A stretch of DNA of 9,144 nt. It comes from Verrucomicrobiota bacterium. Lineage in GTDB: Bacteria; Verrucomicrobiota; Verrucomicrobiia; Verrucomicrobiales; Akkermansiaceae. Below, one piece after another: positions 1-5,177 of the stretch. The position numbers were made by a program, and so were the translations under genes. The notes under the pieces were generated by a model, which was not told the origin of the DNA, ran no database searches, and saw only the letters and a program-made list of their open reading frames with translations. Where the stretch lies: NCBI GenBank assembly GCA_026397695.1, contig JAPLUJ010000310.1:1-9144 (forward strand). Reading direction: 5' to 3'. Numbering within the stretch: position 1 is the first letter of the stretch; each line of letters opens with the position of its first letter.

Positions 1-105
1 GGAACGCTCTTCCACAATTTCGCCCGCTTTGTTGAGAACGCAGATGGCGTGTTTCTTGTCCCCGAGATCGAGGCCAATGGTGATGGATGGAATTTTGTTT
101 TTCAT
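1..105 (-). CDS. IS110-family transposase, N-terminal fragment (cut by window edge)
   Basis: The minus strand from the ATG at 105 reads MKNKIPSITIGLDLGDKKHA and stays open for 35 codons to the window edge. A leading strand followed by GLDLGDKKHAICVL is the start of the RuvC-like DEDD domain of IS110-family transposases; D13 would be the first catalytic aspartate. These enzymes act on DNA, and in the family the element's noncoding end specifies a guide (bridge) RNA. The frame also stays open upstream of the ATG to about position 172, with a GTG but no ATG, and no clear ribosome binding site precedes the ATG, so the start is uncertain. Everything after residue 35, including the serine-containing C-terminal domain, lies outside the window, so completeness cannot be judged. 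Confidence 0.8.
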   Translation of the reverse strand, partial: MKNKIPSITIGLDLGDKKHAICVLNKAGEIVEERS

Positions 106-108
106 GAC

Positions 109-148
109 GGCAGCGAGTGTATCACGGCGCGCAAGCACCGCCGCTGCC
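109..148. repeat. Hairpin between the transposase start and the putative cassette end
   Basis: GGCAGCG at 109-115 pairs perfectly with CGCTGCC at 142-148, and the interior has further GC-rich complementarity (GGCGC/GCACC region). It occupies most of the 59 bases between the transposase ATG and the GCCTAAC motif of the neighbouring gene. It could be the inner arms of an attC-like site, part of the IS end, or a structure in the transposase leader. The sequence alone does not decide between these. Confidence 0.4.
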
Positions 149-163
149 TTCTCATCTAATCTT

Positions 164-624
164 GTTAGGCATTATTGGTGGGCTCAGATGGCGGTAGTGT
201 GAATGGGGCAAAACGCTCACTGCGGTATAGCTTACTTCTATTCCATCCCTTGCTCGCCAAAGCCAGGCCACATATGATCACTCCTAGCGTGACTACATAA
301 ACCGGAAGAGCACCACCAATCGCACCTGAAATTGTGATAAGTGTCATGCACAAACCGAGCAGGGCGATCAAGATCCCACCCACCAGTTCCTTGCGAGCTT
401 CTTTGATCAGCTTGAGTCGTGAATCGGGAGATTCATAATATCGTCGCAGGTCATCCGCTATGCGTGCTACCAAACTGCGAGCCGCCGCCGGTGACCAATC
501 AAGCTGTTCCAAATCCTCAACAATAGCCTCGACAGTGCGCCCGGCCATTAGAGCACGTGGCACCATGGTTTCAGGATCTTCTGCCTCGAACTTCTCTTGT
601 GGTGTGAGTTCTTTCATGCCTAAC
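164..624 (-). mobile_element. Possible integron-type gene cassette bounded by a 9-bp inverted repeat
   Basis: On the minus strand the unit starts with GTTAGGCAT (616-624), which overlaps the start codon, and ends with ATGCCTAAC (164-172), which overlaps the stop codon and is followed by AA. The two 9-mers are exact reverse complements. In integrons the core site GTTRRRY opens a cassette and the inverse core RYYYAAC, often within or just after the stop codon, opens the attC site. The tight fit of both motifs to the ORF ends is the main evidence. Against it: no integrase is present, the attC that should follow is interrupted or incomplete (the IS110 transposase begins 59 bp away), and the 45-bp attC expected upstream is not clearly palindromic. 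Confidence 0.4.
165..617 (-). CDS. Small two-helix membrane protein, hypothetical (cassette-like gene)
   Basis: A 150-residue protein of unknown function. Residues 1-70 form a soluble, charged, probably helical region rich in Glu/Asp and Arg. Residues 78-100 (ELVGGILIALLGLCMTLITI) and 103-122 (ALPVYVVTLGVIICGLALAS) are two hydrophobic segments separated by a short GG turn, so this is probably an inner-membrane hairpin protein. The C-terminal tail of about 28 residues is basic, then proline-rich. The ATG follows directly after GTTAGGC and the TAA lies inside GCCTAAC, as in integron gene cassettes. There is no Shine-Dalgarno sequence before this ATG; an alternative start is Met18. The gene lies 42 bp downstream of the toxin-antitoxin module at 660-1335, on the same strand. 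The general plan (charged N-terminus, glycine-rich two-helix hairpin) is common among unannotated bacterial genes, but I cannot name a family. Confidence 0.7.
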   Translation of the reverse strand: MKELTPQEKFEAEDPETMVPRALMAGRTVEAIVEDLEQLDWSPAAARSLVARIADDLRRYYESPDSRLKLIKEARKELVGGILIALLGLCMTLITISGAIGGALPVYVVTLGVIICGLALASKGWNRSKLYRSERFAPFTLPPSEPTNNA

Positions 625-659
625 GTTAAAGGTGATGCGGCGGCGCGGTGGACTCTGAA

Positions 660-866
660 CTAACTATGGAGCTTTTCGCCGTCGCATCCACCGCCTTGTT
701 CGCCTTTGGTCGTGATGAAACGTGGATCGCGCGCTTGACGCTCTTGAAGTGAGCGCCCCAATGCAACGACATCAAATCCGAATTCCTCGGCTATGGCCTG
801 CTTGTGTCGGCGGACCTCCTGTATCACTAAATCGCTCGCTTGTGGGACTATGTCAATCGTCTTCAT
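660..866 (-). CDS. Putative antitoxin partner of the PIN toxin (module 1)
   Basis: A 69-residue protein starting MKTIDIVPQASDL, with a core EVRRHKQAIAEEFGFDVVAL and then SLQERQARDP. Short proteins with the pattern E-V-R-x-x-K/R-x-x-x-A/S-x-x-x-G/N-x-D commonly sit beside PIN-domain toxins and are presumed antitoxins. The ATG at 866 lies inside the toxin gene; the two genes overlap by 14 bases, so translation is probably coupled. The C-terminal 17 residues (glycine-rich, charged) look disordered and may be the toxin-wrapping or variable part. An upstream in-frame start at 947 would lie wholly inside the toxin gene and is unlikely. The antitoxin role is inferred from position and family resemblance; no DNA-binding fold can be shown by eye. 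Confidence 0.7.
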   Translation of the reverse strand: MKTIDIVPQASDLVIQEVRRHKQAIAEEFGFDVVALGRSLQERQARDPRFITTKGEQGGGCDGEKLHS

Positions 867-1335
867 TGTTTTGTAATAGTTCGTCTGGACTGCACATGAC
901 CGGCAACTCGAATCCAACGTCAGCCACGGCGAGACGTAGGCGGTCACGCGTGAACGGATTGGCGATGTGCTTGAAGTTCCAAGTCACAAGGTAGTTGATC
1001 CCGTGAACGGACGCAACCGCAATGTGCATGGCATCCGATGCCGCCTTGGCGGGAACGACGCCGGTCGTCACAAGGGTGGACGCAAGTGCGATGGCCTCGT
1101 CAGTCACGGGCAGCAATCGGACCGCTGCAAGCAGGCATTGCCGGGCGGCAGCCATCTCCCCGTCACCTTTGGCAACCTCATCCAACGTTTCGAGTGACGT
1201 GAACAAGTGGAACCCGGAACACCCTCGGTCCCACCACTCGCGGGTACTCGCCTGTCGTGCCGCTTGGATCAGGCTGTTCGATGGCCGCGCCACGTAGTAG
1301 CTGGGGATTGTCGTTTCAATGTAAGCTGTCGCCAT
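853..1335 (-). CDS. PIN-domain type II toxin, VapC-like (module 1)
   Basis: A 160-residue PIN-domain protein. PIN toxins are Mg-dependent ribonucleases that cleave tRNA, rRNA or mRNA in the cytoplasm. Visible motifs: MATAYIETTIPSYY, where E7 takes the place of the usual first aspartate; TREWWD at 31-36; SLETLDEVAKGD at 47-58 with acidic E49/E53; DAMHIAVASVH at 101-111 with D101; and VTWNFKHIANP at 118-127. This set marks the IETT...DAxHIA...TWNFKHIAN subgroup. The toxin is first in the operon and its partner antitoxin starts 14 bases before its stop, a toxin-first order that differs from classic vapBC. It is 62% identical, without gaps, to the toxin at 2692-3174. A stem-loop at 1408-1441 lies upstream. 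Target RNA is unknown. Confidence 0.87.
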   Translation of the reverse strand: MATAYIETTIPSYYVARPSNSLIQAARQASTREWWDRGCSGFHLFTSLETLDEVAKGDGEMAAARQCLLAAVRLLPVTDEAIALASTLVTTGVVPAKAASDAMHIAVASVHGINYLVTWNFKHIANPFTRDRLRLAVADVGFELPVMCSPDELLQNNEDD

Positions 1336-1407
1336 GGCTTTAGCTTAAATCGTCTGGGGCGGACATTCAAGCAAACTCTCAACCTGTGCGCCTCTGGTCC
1401 ATACCAC

Positions 1408-1441
1408 GGACTCAGCGTCCCTGACGAAGGACGTTGAGTCC
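1408..1441. terminator. Strong stem-loop between the broken secreted-protein gene and the PIN toxin
   Basis: GGACTCA (1408-1414) pairs with TGAGTCC (1435-1441) and CGTCC (1416-1420) with GGACG (1429-1433). The single intervening pair is G-T, so a plus-strand RNA would form an unbroken 13-bp stem with an 8-base loop. A second small hairpin, CGGCA-ACA-TGCCG, lies at 1452-1464. Neither is followed by a T-run on the minus strand, where the flanking genes are read. It may terminate transcription from the gene upstream before the PIN module, or be a remnant of a mobile-element end. Confidence 0.4.
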
Positions 1442-1478
1442 GTCGTCTGTTCGGCAACATGCCGAGGCCGGACCGGGC

Positions 1479-2040
1479 CTATTTCTCTTTTGAGGCCTTC
1501 TTCGCTCCATCGACAAAACCCTCACGGAACATGCGATTGGGGGCACGAAGCCATGTGAAACTCTTGTCGCCAGACTTGAAGCCGAGCGCAAGCGGACCAA
1601 AACAGTAGTAAGTCACACCTTTGGCCGTTGTTTCGAGTTTACCTTCACCGTATTTCTTTCGGAACGCCTCCAATGTCATTCCTCCTGCCTTTTCCACGAA
1701 TCCTGCGCCAATGGAGAACAATTCGTCCGGCTCGCCGTCCGAGAGATGCAACGAGTTGAGATCTCCGTATATGTCCTGAGCCAACTTCCAGACCTTTCCC
1801 TTGTTGGAAAAGTTGTCATCCAGAAATATCTTCGTATATGTCCTGAGCCAACTTCCAGACCTTTCCCTTGTTGGAAAAGTTGTCATCCAGAACGATCTGC
1901 ATCCACGTTTGAGGAGCATTCTTTGCAGATTGTTCCGTTTGTGGTTTCTCCTTGGCGGGTTCCGCGCCAAATCCGTCGATTGAGGAGATGATAATTAGCA
2001 AGCCGGTCAAAACGGTTTTGACCATTTTCATTGTTTTCAT
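1479..2040 (-). pseudogene. Secreted hypothetical protein gene, frameshifted by a 67-bp tandem duplication
   Basis: The minus strand from the ATG at 2040 gives MKTMKMVKTVLTGLLIIISS and then IDGFGAEPAKEK, a Sec signal peptide with likely cleavage after GFGA. The frame runs into VLDDNFSNKGKVWKLAQDIY and stops at 1816 soon after. A second frame contains the same LDDNFSNKGKVWKLAQDIY block and continues with GDLNSLHLSDGEPDELFSIG and more to the TAA at 1479. The 60-base block is present twice with a period of 67 bases, which is not a multiple of three. Removing one period leaves 495 bases, exactly 165 codons, so the ancestral product was a 164-residue exported protein. The C-terminal half (YYCFGPLALGFKSGDKSFTW, FREGFVDGAKKASKEK) has an extracytoplasmic-domain look but no family I recognise. 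The start at 2040 is preceded by a weak AAAGA. An assembly error is possible. Confidence 0.75.
1766..1892. repeat. Tandem duplication of 60 identical bases, period 67
   Basis: Copy 1 is 1766-1825 and copy 2 is 1833-1892; both run from CGTATATGTCCTGAGCC to GTCATCCAGAA without a mismatch, separated by seven bases (ATATCTT). The bases before copy 1 resemble the spacer only loosely. Identity of the copies points to a very recent event, and it breaks the reading frame of the gene it lies in. Confidence 0.95.
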
Positions 2041-2065
2041 TTGCATTCTTTGTATGTGGTTTGAT

Positions 2066-2115
2066 GTTAGGCGAACGCCGATGGTGATGGACGGCGCGAA
2101 ACCGCTCCGCCTAGC
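2066..2115. repeat. Imperfect inverted repeat with GTTAGGCG ends
   Basis: GTTAGGCG at 2066-2073 is matched by CGCCTAGC at 2108-2115 (seven of eight pairs, the other a wobble), with further short arms inside (GCC/GGC around GATGGTGATGGA). It lies in the 118-bp gap between the divergent broken secreted gene and the plus-strand hypothetical gene. The ends contain a GTTAGGC core, but they face the opposite way from an attC site, so I do not call it one. It could be an operator or a relic of a cassette junction. Confidence 0.3.
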
Positions 2116-2158
2116 CAATAGACTTCCTCGCCGTTCCATCCACCAACTTGTTCGATTT

Positions 2159-2425
2159 ATGACGACTGACGAAAAACGCGCCATTGAGCGCATGAAACGA
2201 GCGATCCGCGATGCCCACAAGCTCGGAATCCGACTGGCGGGGATGGACGGCTCGCTGCTCTACGCTACGGTCAGCGCATTCCGTAAAGGTCAGGCGATGG
2301 CTGCTGACGCCGAACAGCGACATGGTAGCTGCTACTCCGCCGTTGCTCATGCGTGTCAGGCCGGAAGCATCGACGGCGCGGGAGTCCTCGATAACAAATG
2401 CTATGAGGACTCCGGTGGATATTGA
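2159..2425 (+). CDS. Small hypothetical protein
   Basis: An 88-residue protein, MTTDEKRAIERMKRAIRDAH and onward, in the plus strand. Residues 1-24 are a charged amphipathic helix, followed by KLGIRLAGMDGSLLYATVSA, a likely helix-turn segment, and a C-terminal Cys/Ser/Gly-rich tail ending in CYEDSGGY. Its amino-acid pattern is far more protein-like than the opposing minus-strand frame, which is why this strand is chosen. The start is the first ATG in the sensible part of the frame; the upstream in-frame stretch from 1952 overlaps the signal-peptide region of the divergent gene and is not credible. No Shine-Dalgarno sequence is visible. It is convergent with the second PIN module. I do not recognise a family. 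Confidence 0.55.
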   Translation: MTTDEKRAIERMKRAIRDAHKLGIRLAGMDGSLLYATVSAFRKGQAMAADAEQRHGSCYSAVAHACQAGSIDGAGVLDNKCYEDSGGY

Positions 2426-2442
2426 ATCGAACGTCAAAGGCC

Positions 2443-2466
2443 TGGCACCCGCTACCGGGAGCGCCA
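2443..2466. terminator. Hairpin between convergent genes
   Basis: TGGC (2443-2446) and CCCG (2448-2451) pair with CGGG (2456-2459) and GCCA (2463-2466). It lies in the 76-bp gap between the plus-strand gene ending at 2425 and the minus-strand antitoxin ending at 2502, where a bidirectional terminator would be expected. There is no T-run, so the call rests on position and structure only. Confidence 0.3.
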
Positions 2467-2501
2467 CACCGCAACGGGGTTAAGGATTGTAGTCACAAGG
2501 G

Positions 2502-2711
2502 TCATTTCGACAAGGGGCGGGTAGCGGGTTGTCCAGGCGCGGCTTGTTCTGCCTGCCCGAACCCGGCGGCTCGCTCCTGGGAAATCAGCGAAGCGATCAA
2601 GCGGTCGATGTCGTTGCCATGCCGCTCCGAAATCGCACGCTTAATCGCCCGGACTTCGGTGATCACCTCGTCAATTACTTTGGGTGGGTTGTCAGATAGC
2701 TTCATCTTCAT
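2502..2711 (-). CDS. Putative antitoxin partner of the PIN toxin (module 2)
   Basis: A 69-residue protein, the same length as the partner in module 1. The core EVITEVRAIKRAISERHGND aligns with EVRRHKQAIAEEFGFD of the module 1 partner; about 13 of 32 core positions match, much less than the 62% seen between the toxins. The C-terminal half (ERAAGFGQAEQAAPGQPATR) is Ala/Gln/Pro/Gly-rich and probably disordered. It starts inside the toxin gene, overlapping it by 20 bases (ATG at 2711; a second in-frame ATG at 2705). The antitoxin role is inferred from gene order, coupling and the paralogous module. Confidence 0.7.
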   Translation of the reverse strand: MKMKLSDNPPKVIDEVITEVRAIKRAISERHGNDIDRLIASLISQERAAGFGQAEQAAPGQPATRPLSK

Positions 2712-3174
2712 TCAATAGTTCCTCCGGGCTGCACATCACCGGCATGCGGTAGCCCGAATCGTTGATCTTCGCGCGCATTCGCTCCCTGATGTGCGGATTG
2801 GCGATATGCTTGAAATTCCATGTCACAAGAAAGTCGATCTTATGCACGGACGCAAGAGCAATATGCACCGCATCCGGTGCGGCAATCCCAGGGACGAGAC
2901 CGGCAGCCACCAACACCCGTGCCAAATCAGCAGTTTCGCTGGTCACAGGGAGCACCCGAAGTCCATGCAGCAGGGCGCGCCGCTCCGTCGCCATTTCGGG
3001 ATCGCCCTCACCGGCTTCATTCAGCGTCTCGGTTGACGTGACGAGATCAAATCCCGAGCAGCCTCCATCCCACCACTCTCGTGTTGCAAGCTGTCGGCTT
3101 GCTTGAAGGATGGAGCGGGCGTTCCTCGCCGTGTAGTAGCTCGGAATGGTGGTCTCAATGTATGCTGTCGCCAT
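2692..3174 (-). CDS. PIN-domain type II toxin, VapC-like (module 2)
   Basis: A 160-residue paralogue of the toxin at 853-1335, ungapped over the whole length (99 of 160 identical by my count). It keeps MATAYIETTIPSYY with E7, TREWWDGGCSGF, TSTETLNE with E49, GD at 57-58, DAVHIALASVH with D101, and FLVTWNFKHIANPHIRERMR with N120. All acidic positions expected for the metal site are present, so the nuclease should be active. The operon order is again toxin then partner. Its start lies 67 bp from the divergent PAPS-reductase-like gene, so the two probably share a bidirectional promoter region. Confidence 0.87.
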   Translation of the reverse strand: MATAYIETTIPSYYTARNARSILQASRQLATREWWDGGCSGFDLVTSTETLNEAGEGDPEMATERRALLHGLRVLPVTSETADLARVLVAAGLVPGIAAPDAVHIALASVHKIDFLVTWNFKHIANPHIRERMRAKINDSGYRMPVMCSPEELLNEDEAI

Positions 3175-3215
3175 GCGGAAGGTGTTGTATTAATTCTTGG
3201 CAGAACGCCTGTCTA

Positions 3216-3280
3216 TCCCACGGGGAGGGCGGAAAAAGACCATGAATACAGAAACGACATCGCCGCCCTCCCCGTTGGGA
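3216..3280. promoter_or_regulatory. Long inverted repeat whose loop holds the start codon of the downstream gene
   Basis: CGGGGAGGGCGG at 3221-3232 is perfectly complementary to CCGCCCTCCCCG at 3263-3274. The pairing continues outward through A3220-T3275 and TCCC(3216-3219)-GGGA(3277-3280), with one bulged T at 3276, giving 17 base pairs. The 30-base loop (3233-3262) contains the ATG at 3242, while the purine-rich GGAGGGCGG that would serve as ribosome binding site is locked in the stem. In the mRNA this would be expected to repress translation until melted or bound. It may instead be a DNA operator for the divergent genes, or an inserted palindromic repeat. Confidence 0.65.
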
Positions 3281-4105
3281 TCAGACAATTGTTCTGTGTC
3301 TTCTCTTCGTCGGAGTGGACGTGTAATCTCATGGTTCTCCTGTGGCGCGGCTTCCGCTGTCGCAACGAAGCTGGCAATCGAGAAATACGGTGAAGTGGAC
3401 ATCTACTACACCGACACTGGAAGCGAGCATCACGACAATCCCCGCTTCATCGCGGACTGTGAAAAATGGTTCGGGCGAAGCGTGACGATCCTGAAAAGCG
3501 ACAAATACGCGGACGCGATGGAAGCCTGTAAAAAGTCACGGTATCTGTCCTCGGCCCAAGGTGCGCCATGCACGGGAGCCATGAAGAAAGCGCCAGCGAA
3601 CGGAATCTGGAAACTCGGTGATGTGGAAATATTCGGCTACACCGCAGACGAGAGGCTTCGGCTCACTCGCTGGCAGCGGGACAATCCAGAAAGGATCATC
3701 GAATGCCCACTGATCGACGGACACCTAGATAAAAGTGACTGCCTCGGGATGCTGGAACGCGTGGGAATAGAAATCCCGACGATGTATAAGCTCGGCTTCC
3801 GCAACAACAACTGCATCGGCTACGTGAAAGCGCGGGACTCGCTGGACTATTGGAAGCGGGTGAGAAAGCACTTCCCCGCGCAGTTCGAGCGAGTGGCGAA
3901 GCTGGAAAAGGAACTCGGCTATGCGATCAACCGCGTGACGCGGAAGGGCGTGGTAATCGACGTGCCGCTCTACGACATCCCCCCAGGTGATCCAACGGGA
4001 GCAGACCCGAAAATATCTTGCGGCCTATTCTGCATGAGCCAGGCCGATTCATTCTCTCCACAGAACGCAAAGGGTGATGCGCCCGGAGCAAATGAAAAGC
4101 CATGA
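3242..4105 (+). CDS. PAPS-reductase-like adenine-nucleotide alpha-hydrolase family protein (phage/island type)
   Basis: A 287-residue member of the ATP-pyrophosphatase/PAPS reductase superfamily. RVISWFSCGAASAVATKLAI at 27-46 is the nucleotide-binding loop (variant of SGGxxS); IYYTDTGSEHHDNPRF at 54-69 is the following strand and loop; GAPCTGAMKK at 107-116 and NNNCIGYVKARD at 188-199 carry cysteines; the C-terminus has CGLFCMSQ (C260, C264). Family members of this phage/island type usually have NxNCIGC; here the second cysteine is Tyr194. True sulfate-assimilation reductases differ in length and have an ECGLH-type tail, so a role in sulfur assimilation is doubtful; nucleic-acid modification or nucleotide chemistry is possible. 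I chose the ATG at 3242 over a TTG at 3197; a GTG at 3296 is a third option, just before the conserved core. The 3' end overlaps the next gene by four bases. Confidence 0.75.
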   Translation: MNTETTSPPSPLGSDNCSVSSLRRSGRVISWFSCGAASAVATKLAIEKYGEVDIYYTDTGSEHHDNPRFIADCEKWFGRSVTILKSDKYADAMEACKKSRYLSSAQGAPCTGAMKKAPANGIWKLGDVEIFGYTADERLRLTRWQRDNPERIIECPLIDGHLDKSDCLGMLERVGIEIPTMYKLGFRNNNCIGYVKARDSLDYWKRVRKHFPAQFERVAKLEKELGYAINRVTRKGVVIDVPLYDIPPGDPTGADPKISCGLFCMSQADSFSPQNAKGDAPGANEKP

Positions 4106-4413
4106 AAAAGAAACTGGAAAGTGATACCGGGTCGAATCCACCCGCTTGTTCTCCGTCTTCCGTTCGCGCTTTCCGCGTGACTGAAACCGGGTACTTCGAC
4201 AAACCAACGGTGACGATCATCCGCACCACCACCCCGTCCCGCGCCAAGCATCGCGTATGGGACTCCGCACACTGCGCCGGATACCTGATCGAGTTCAAAT
4301 CGCTCAAGGTGGTCCGCGCTCCAGAATATGACGCTGTGAAGCTGAAGCAGAACTGGTGCTACTCAGAAGACTTCGCCCGCAGCATTCTTCCAGAGAACAG
4401 TGTTTATTCGTAG
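4102..4413 (+). CDS. Hypothetical protein translationally coupled to the PAPS-reductase-like gene
   Basis: A 103-residue protein whose ATG overlaps the preceding TGA (ATGA), so both are almost certainly made from one mRNA. Residues 22-40 (AFRVTETGYFDKPTVTIIRT) predict beta strands, followed by TPSRAKHRVWDSAH, a likely helix, then FKSLKVVRAPEYD and a helical tail with one Trp and one Cys. The strand-helix-strand plan ending in RAPEYD resembles small phage proteins of unknown function; this is an impression, not a family assignment. A hairpin directly after the stop suggests the operon ends here. Confidence 0.7.
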   Translation: MKKKLESDTGSNPPACSPSSVRAFRVTETGYFDKPTVTIIRTTTPSRAKHRVWDSAHCAGYLIEFKSLKVVRAPEYDAVKLKQNWCYSEDFARSILPENSVYS

Positions 4414-4414
4414 C

Positions 4415-4440
4415 CCCTCCGGAAGTGATATCCGGGAGGG
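4415..4440 (+). terminator. Hairpin ending the PAPS-reductase-like operon
   Basis: CCCTCCGGA (4415-4423) pairs with TCCGGGAGGG (4431-4440), with one bulged G and a 7-base loop, starting two bases after the TAG. The sequence after it (TTGATGACGG) lacks a full T-run, so efficiency as an intrinsic terminator is uncertain, but position and stability fit. Confidence 0.55.
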
Positions 4441-4738
4441 TTGATGACGGAAGGATGTGCGTAAGGCGTTGATTTGACAAGGATTTCTTTTCGTCGGGTG
4501 CGTATATCCGGGTGGGAAGGACCGGGGTTTTCCGGGAATCCGATCTAGCGGATATCACGGTCAGGGGTCTGCGGTCAGTTCAGGGGCGCGCATGGGCGCG
4601 GCGCAAAAGGACTGGTCTGGCGAACAATTTTTTATGGACTTGGGGGAAGACTCAGGCAGGTTATGCTTGGAACCCGATTCGCCTCAAGCGTCTATCAAGA
4701 ACCGTCTGGGAACCATTCCAATCGTGTGATGCGCTGAC
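4441..4738. other. Intergenic stretch with no assured gene
   Basis: The 298 bases between the operon-ending hairpin and hicA show only short signals. ATATCCG at 4504-4510 is mirrored by CGGATAT at 4549-4555, and ATATCCGGG also occurs at 4428-4436 in the preceding hairpin. One short plus-strand ORF is listed separately. No promoter or RNA gene was recognised. Confidence 0.5.
4592..4729 (+). CDS. Possible short ORF (45 codons), uncertain
   Basis: From the ATG at 4592 the frame reads MGAAQKDWSGEQFFMDLGED and 25 more residues, ending TIPIV. The composition (acidic, mixed polar and aromatic, no stop-rich look) is protein-like, and the frame stays open upstream to 4478. There is no ribosome binding site and no recognisable family, and the gene would be convergent with hicA, ending nine bases before it. 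It may be a remnant of a longer gene or chance. Confidence 0.2.
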   Translation: MGAAQKDWSGEQFFMDLGEDSGRLCLEPDSPQASIKNRLGTIPIV

Positions 4739-4963
4739 TCAATCCAGCAGCGCAACAAACTCCTCCAACGTCAACCCTGCCGCTCGGATCAGTGCACGCA
4801 GCGTGCCCTTGGCAAGCTCCTTGTGATCCGGAACCGATAGACTGGCAAGGCTACCCGGTCTGATAAGAATCATGTGACTCCCGCGCTGACGCACGCAGGA
4901 CCAGCCCGCACGACTGAACGCCGTGACCGCCTCTCTGCCGCTGATCGTCGGAAGCTTGGGCAT
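4739..4963 (-). CDS. hicA: HicA toxin (mRNA interferase)
   Basis: A 74-residue HicA with the double-stranded-RNA-binding-like fold. Toxins of this family cleave mRNA and tmRNA independently of ribosomes and arrest growth. PTISGREAVTAFSRAGWSCV leads into RQRGSHMILIRPG, where H30 of the GSH motif is the catalytic histidine; then VPDHKELAKGTLRALIRAAG, the conserved P-x-H-x-E-L-x-x-G-T-L segment, and a final LTLEEFVALL helix. Length and motifs are complete, so the toxin should be functional. It is the second gene of the operon, four bases after hicB. Confidence 0.93.
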   Translation of the reverse strand: MPKLPTISGREAVTAFSRAGWSCVRQRGSHMILIRPGSLASLSVPDHKELAKGTLRALIRAAGLTLEEFVALLD

Positions 4964-4967
4964 CGGC

Positions 4968-5177
4968 TCAAGCTACCGCTACCTCCACCGTGCGCGTCTC
5001 CACCGTCAAAGGCATACCCTGCTCGGCACGAACTTCCAAACAGCCAATGATGGCCTCCCGAATGTTGCCCTCAGCCTCCTCCCTGGAACTTCCTTGGCTG
5101 ACACAGCCCGGAATAGACGGGCATTCGGCAACCCAAACGCCGTCCTCGTCACGTTCCAATGTGATCACAAACTTCAT
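4968..5177 (-). CDS. hicB: HicB antitoxin, short form
   Basis: A 69-residue HicB. MKFVITLERDEDGVWVAECP, SIPGCVSQGSSREEAEGNIR and EAI form the HicB core fold, a partial RNase H-like domain that masks HicA. The longer HicB proteins carry a C-terminal ribbon-helix-helix or helix-turn-helix DNA-binding domain; this one ends in TVEVAVA with none, so autoregulation may need another protein. I chose the ATG at 5177 because homologues begin with MKF/MKY; the upstream GTG at 5195 adds six residues and is less likely. The operon order, antitoxin first, is usual for the short HicB type. Confidence 0.9.
   Translation of the reverse strand: MKFVITLERDEDGVWVAECPSIPGCVSQGSSREEAEGNIREAIIGCLEVRAEQGMPLTVETRTVEVAVA

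Noticed and set aside
1336..1478. attC site between the PIN toxin and the broken gene
   Set aside because: The stem-loop is strong, but neither GTTRRRY nor RYYYAAC ends were found at its sides.
75..2098. Shared 11-mer TCCATCACCAT between the transposase start and the region near 2085 (both minus strand), suggesting an IS110 relic
   Set aside because: Matches of this length are expected by chance in a 9-kb window, and the similarity does not extend.
4512..4826. Plus-strand ORF from a GTG across the intergenic region into hicA
   Set aside because: It runs antisense into hicA, and its sequence has no recognisable domain.
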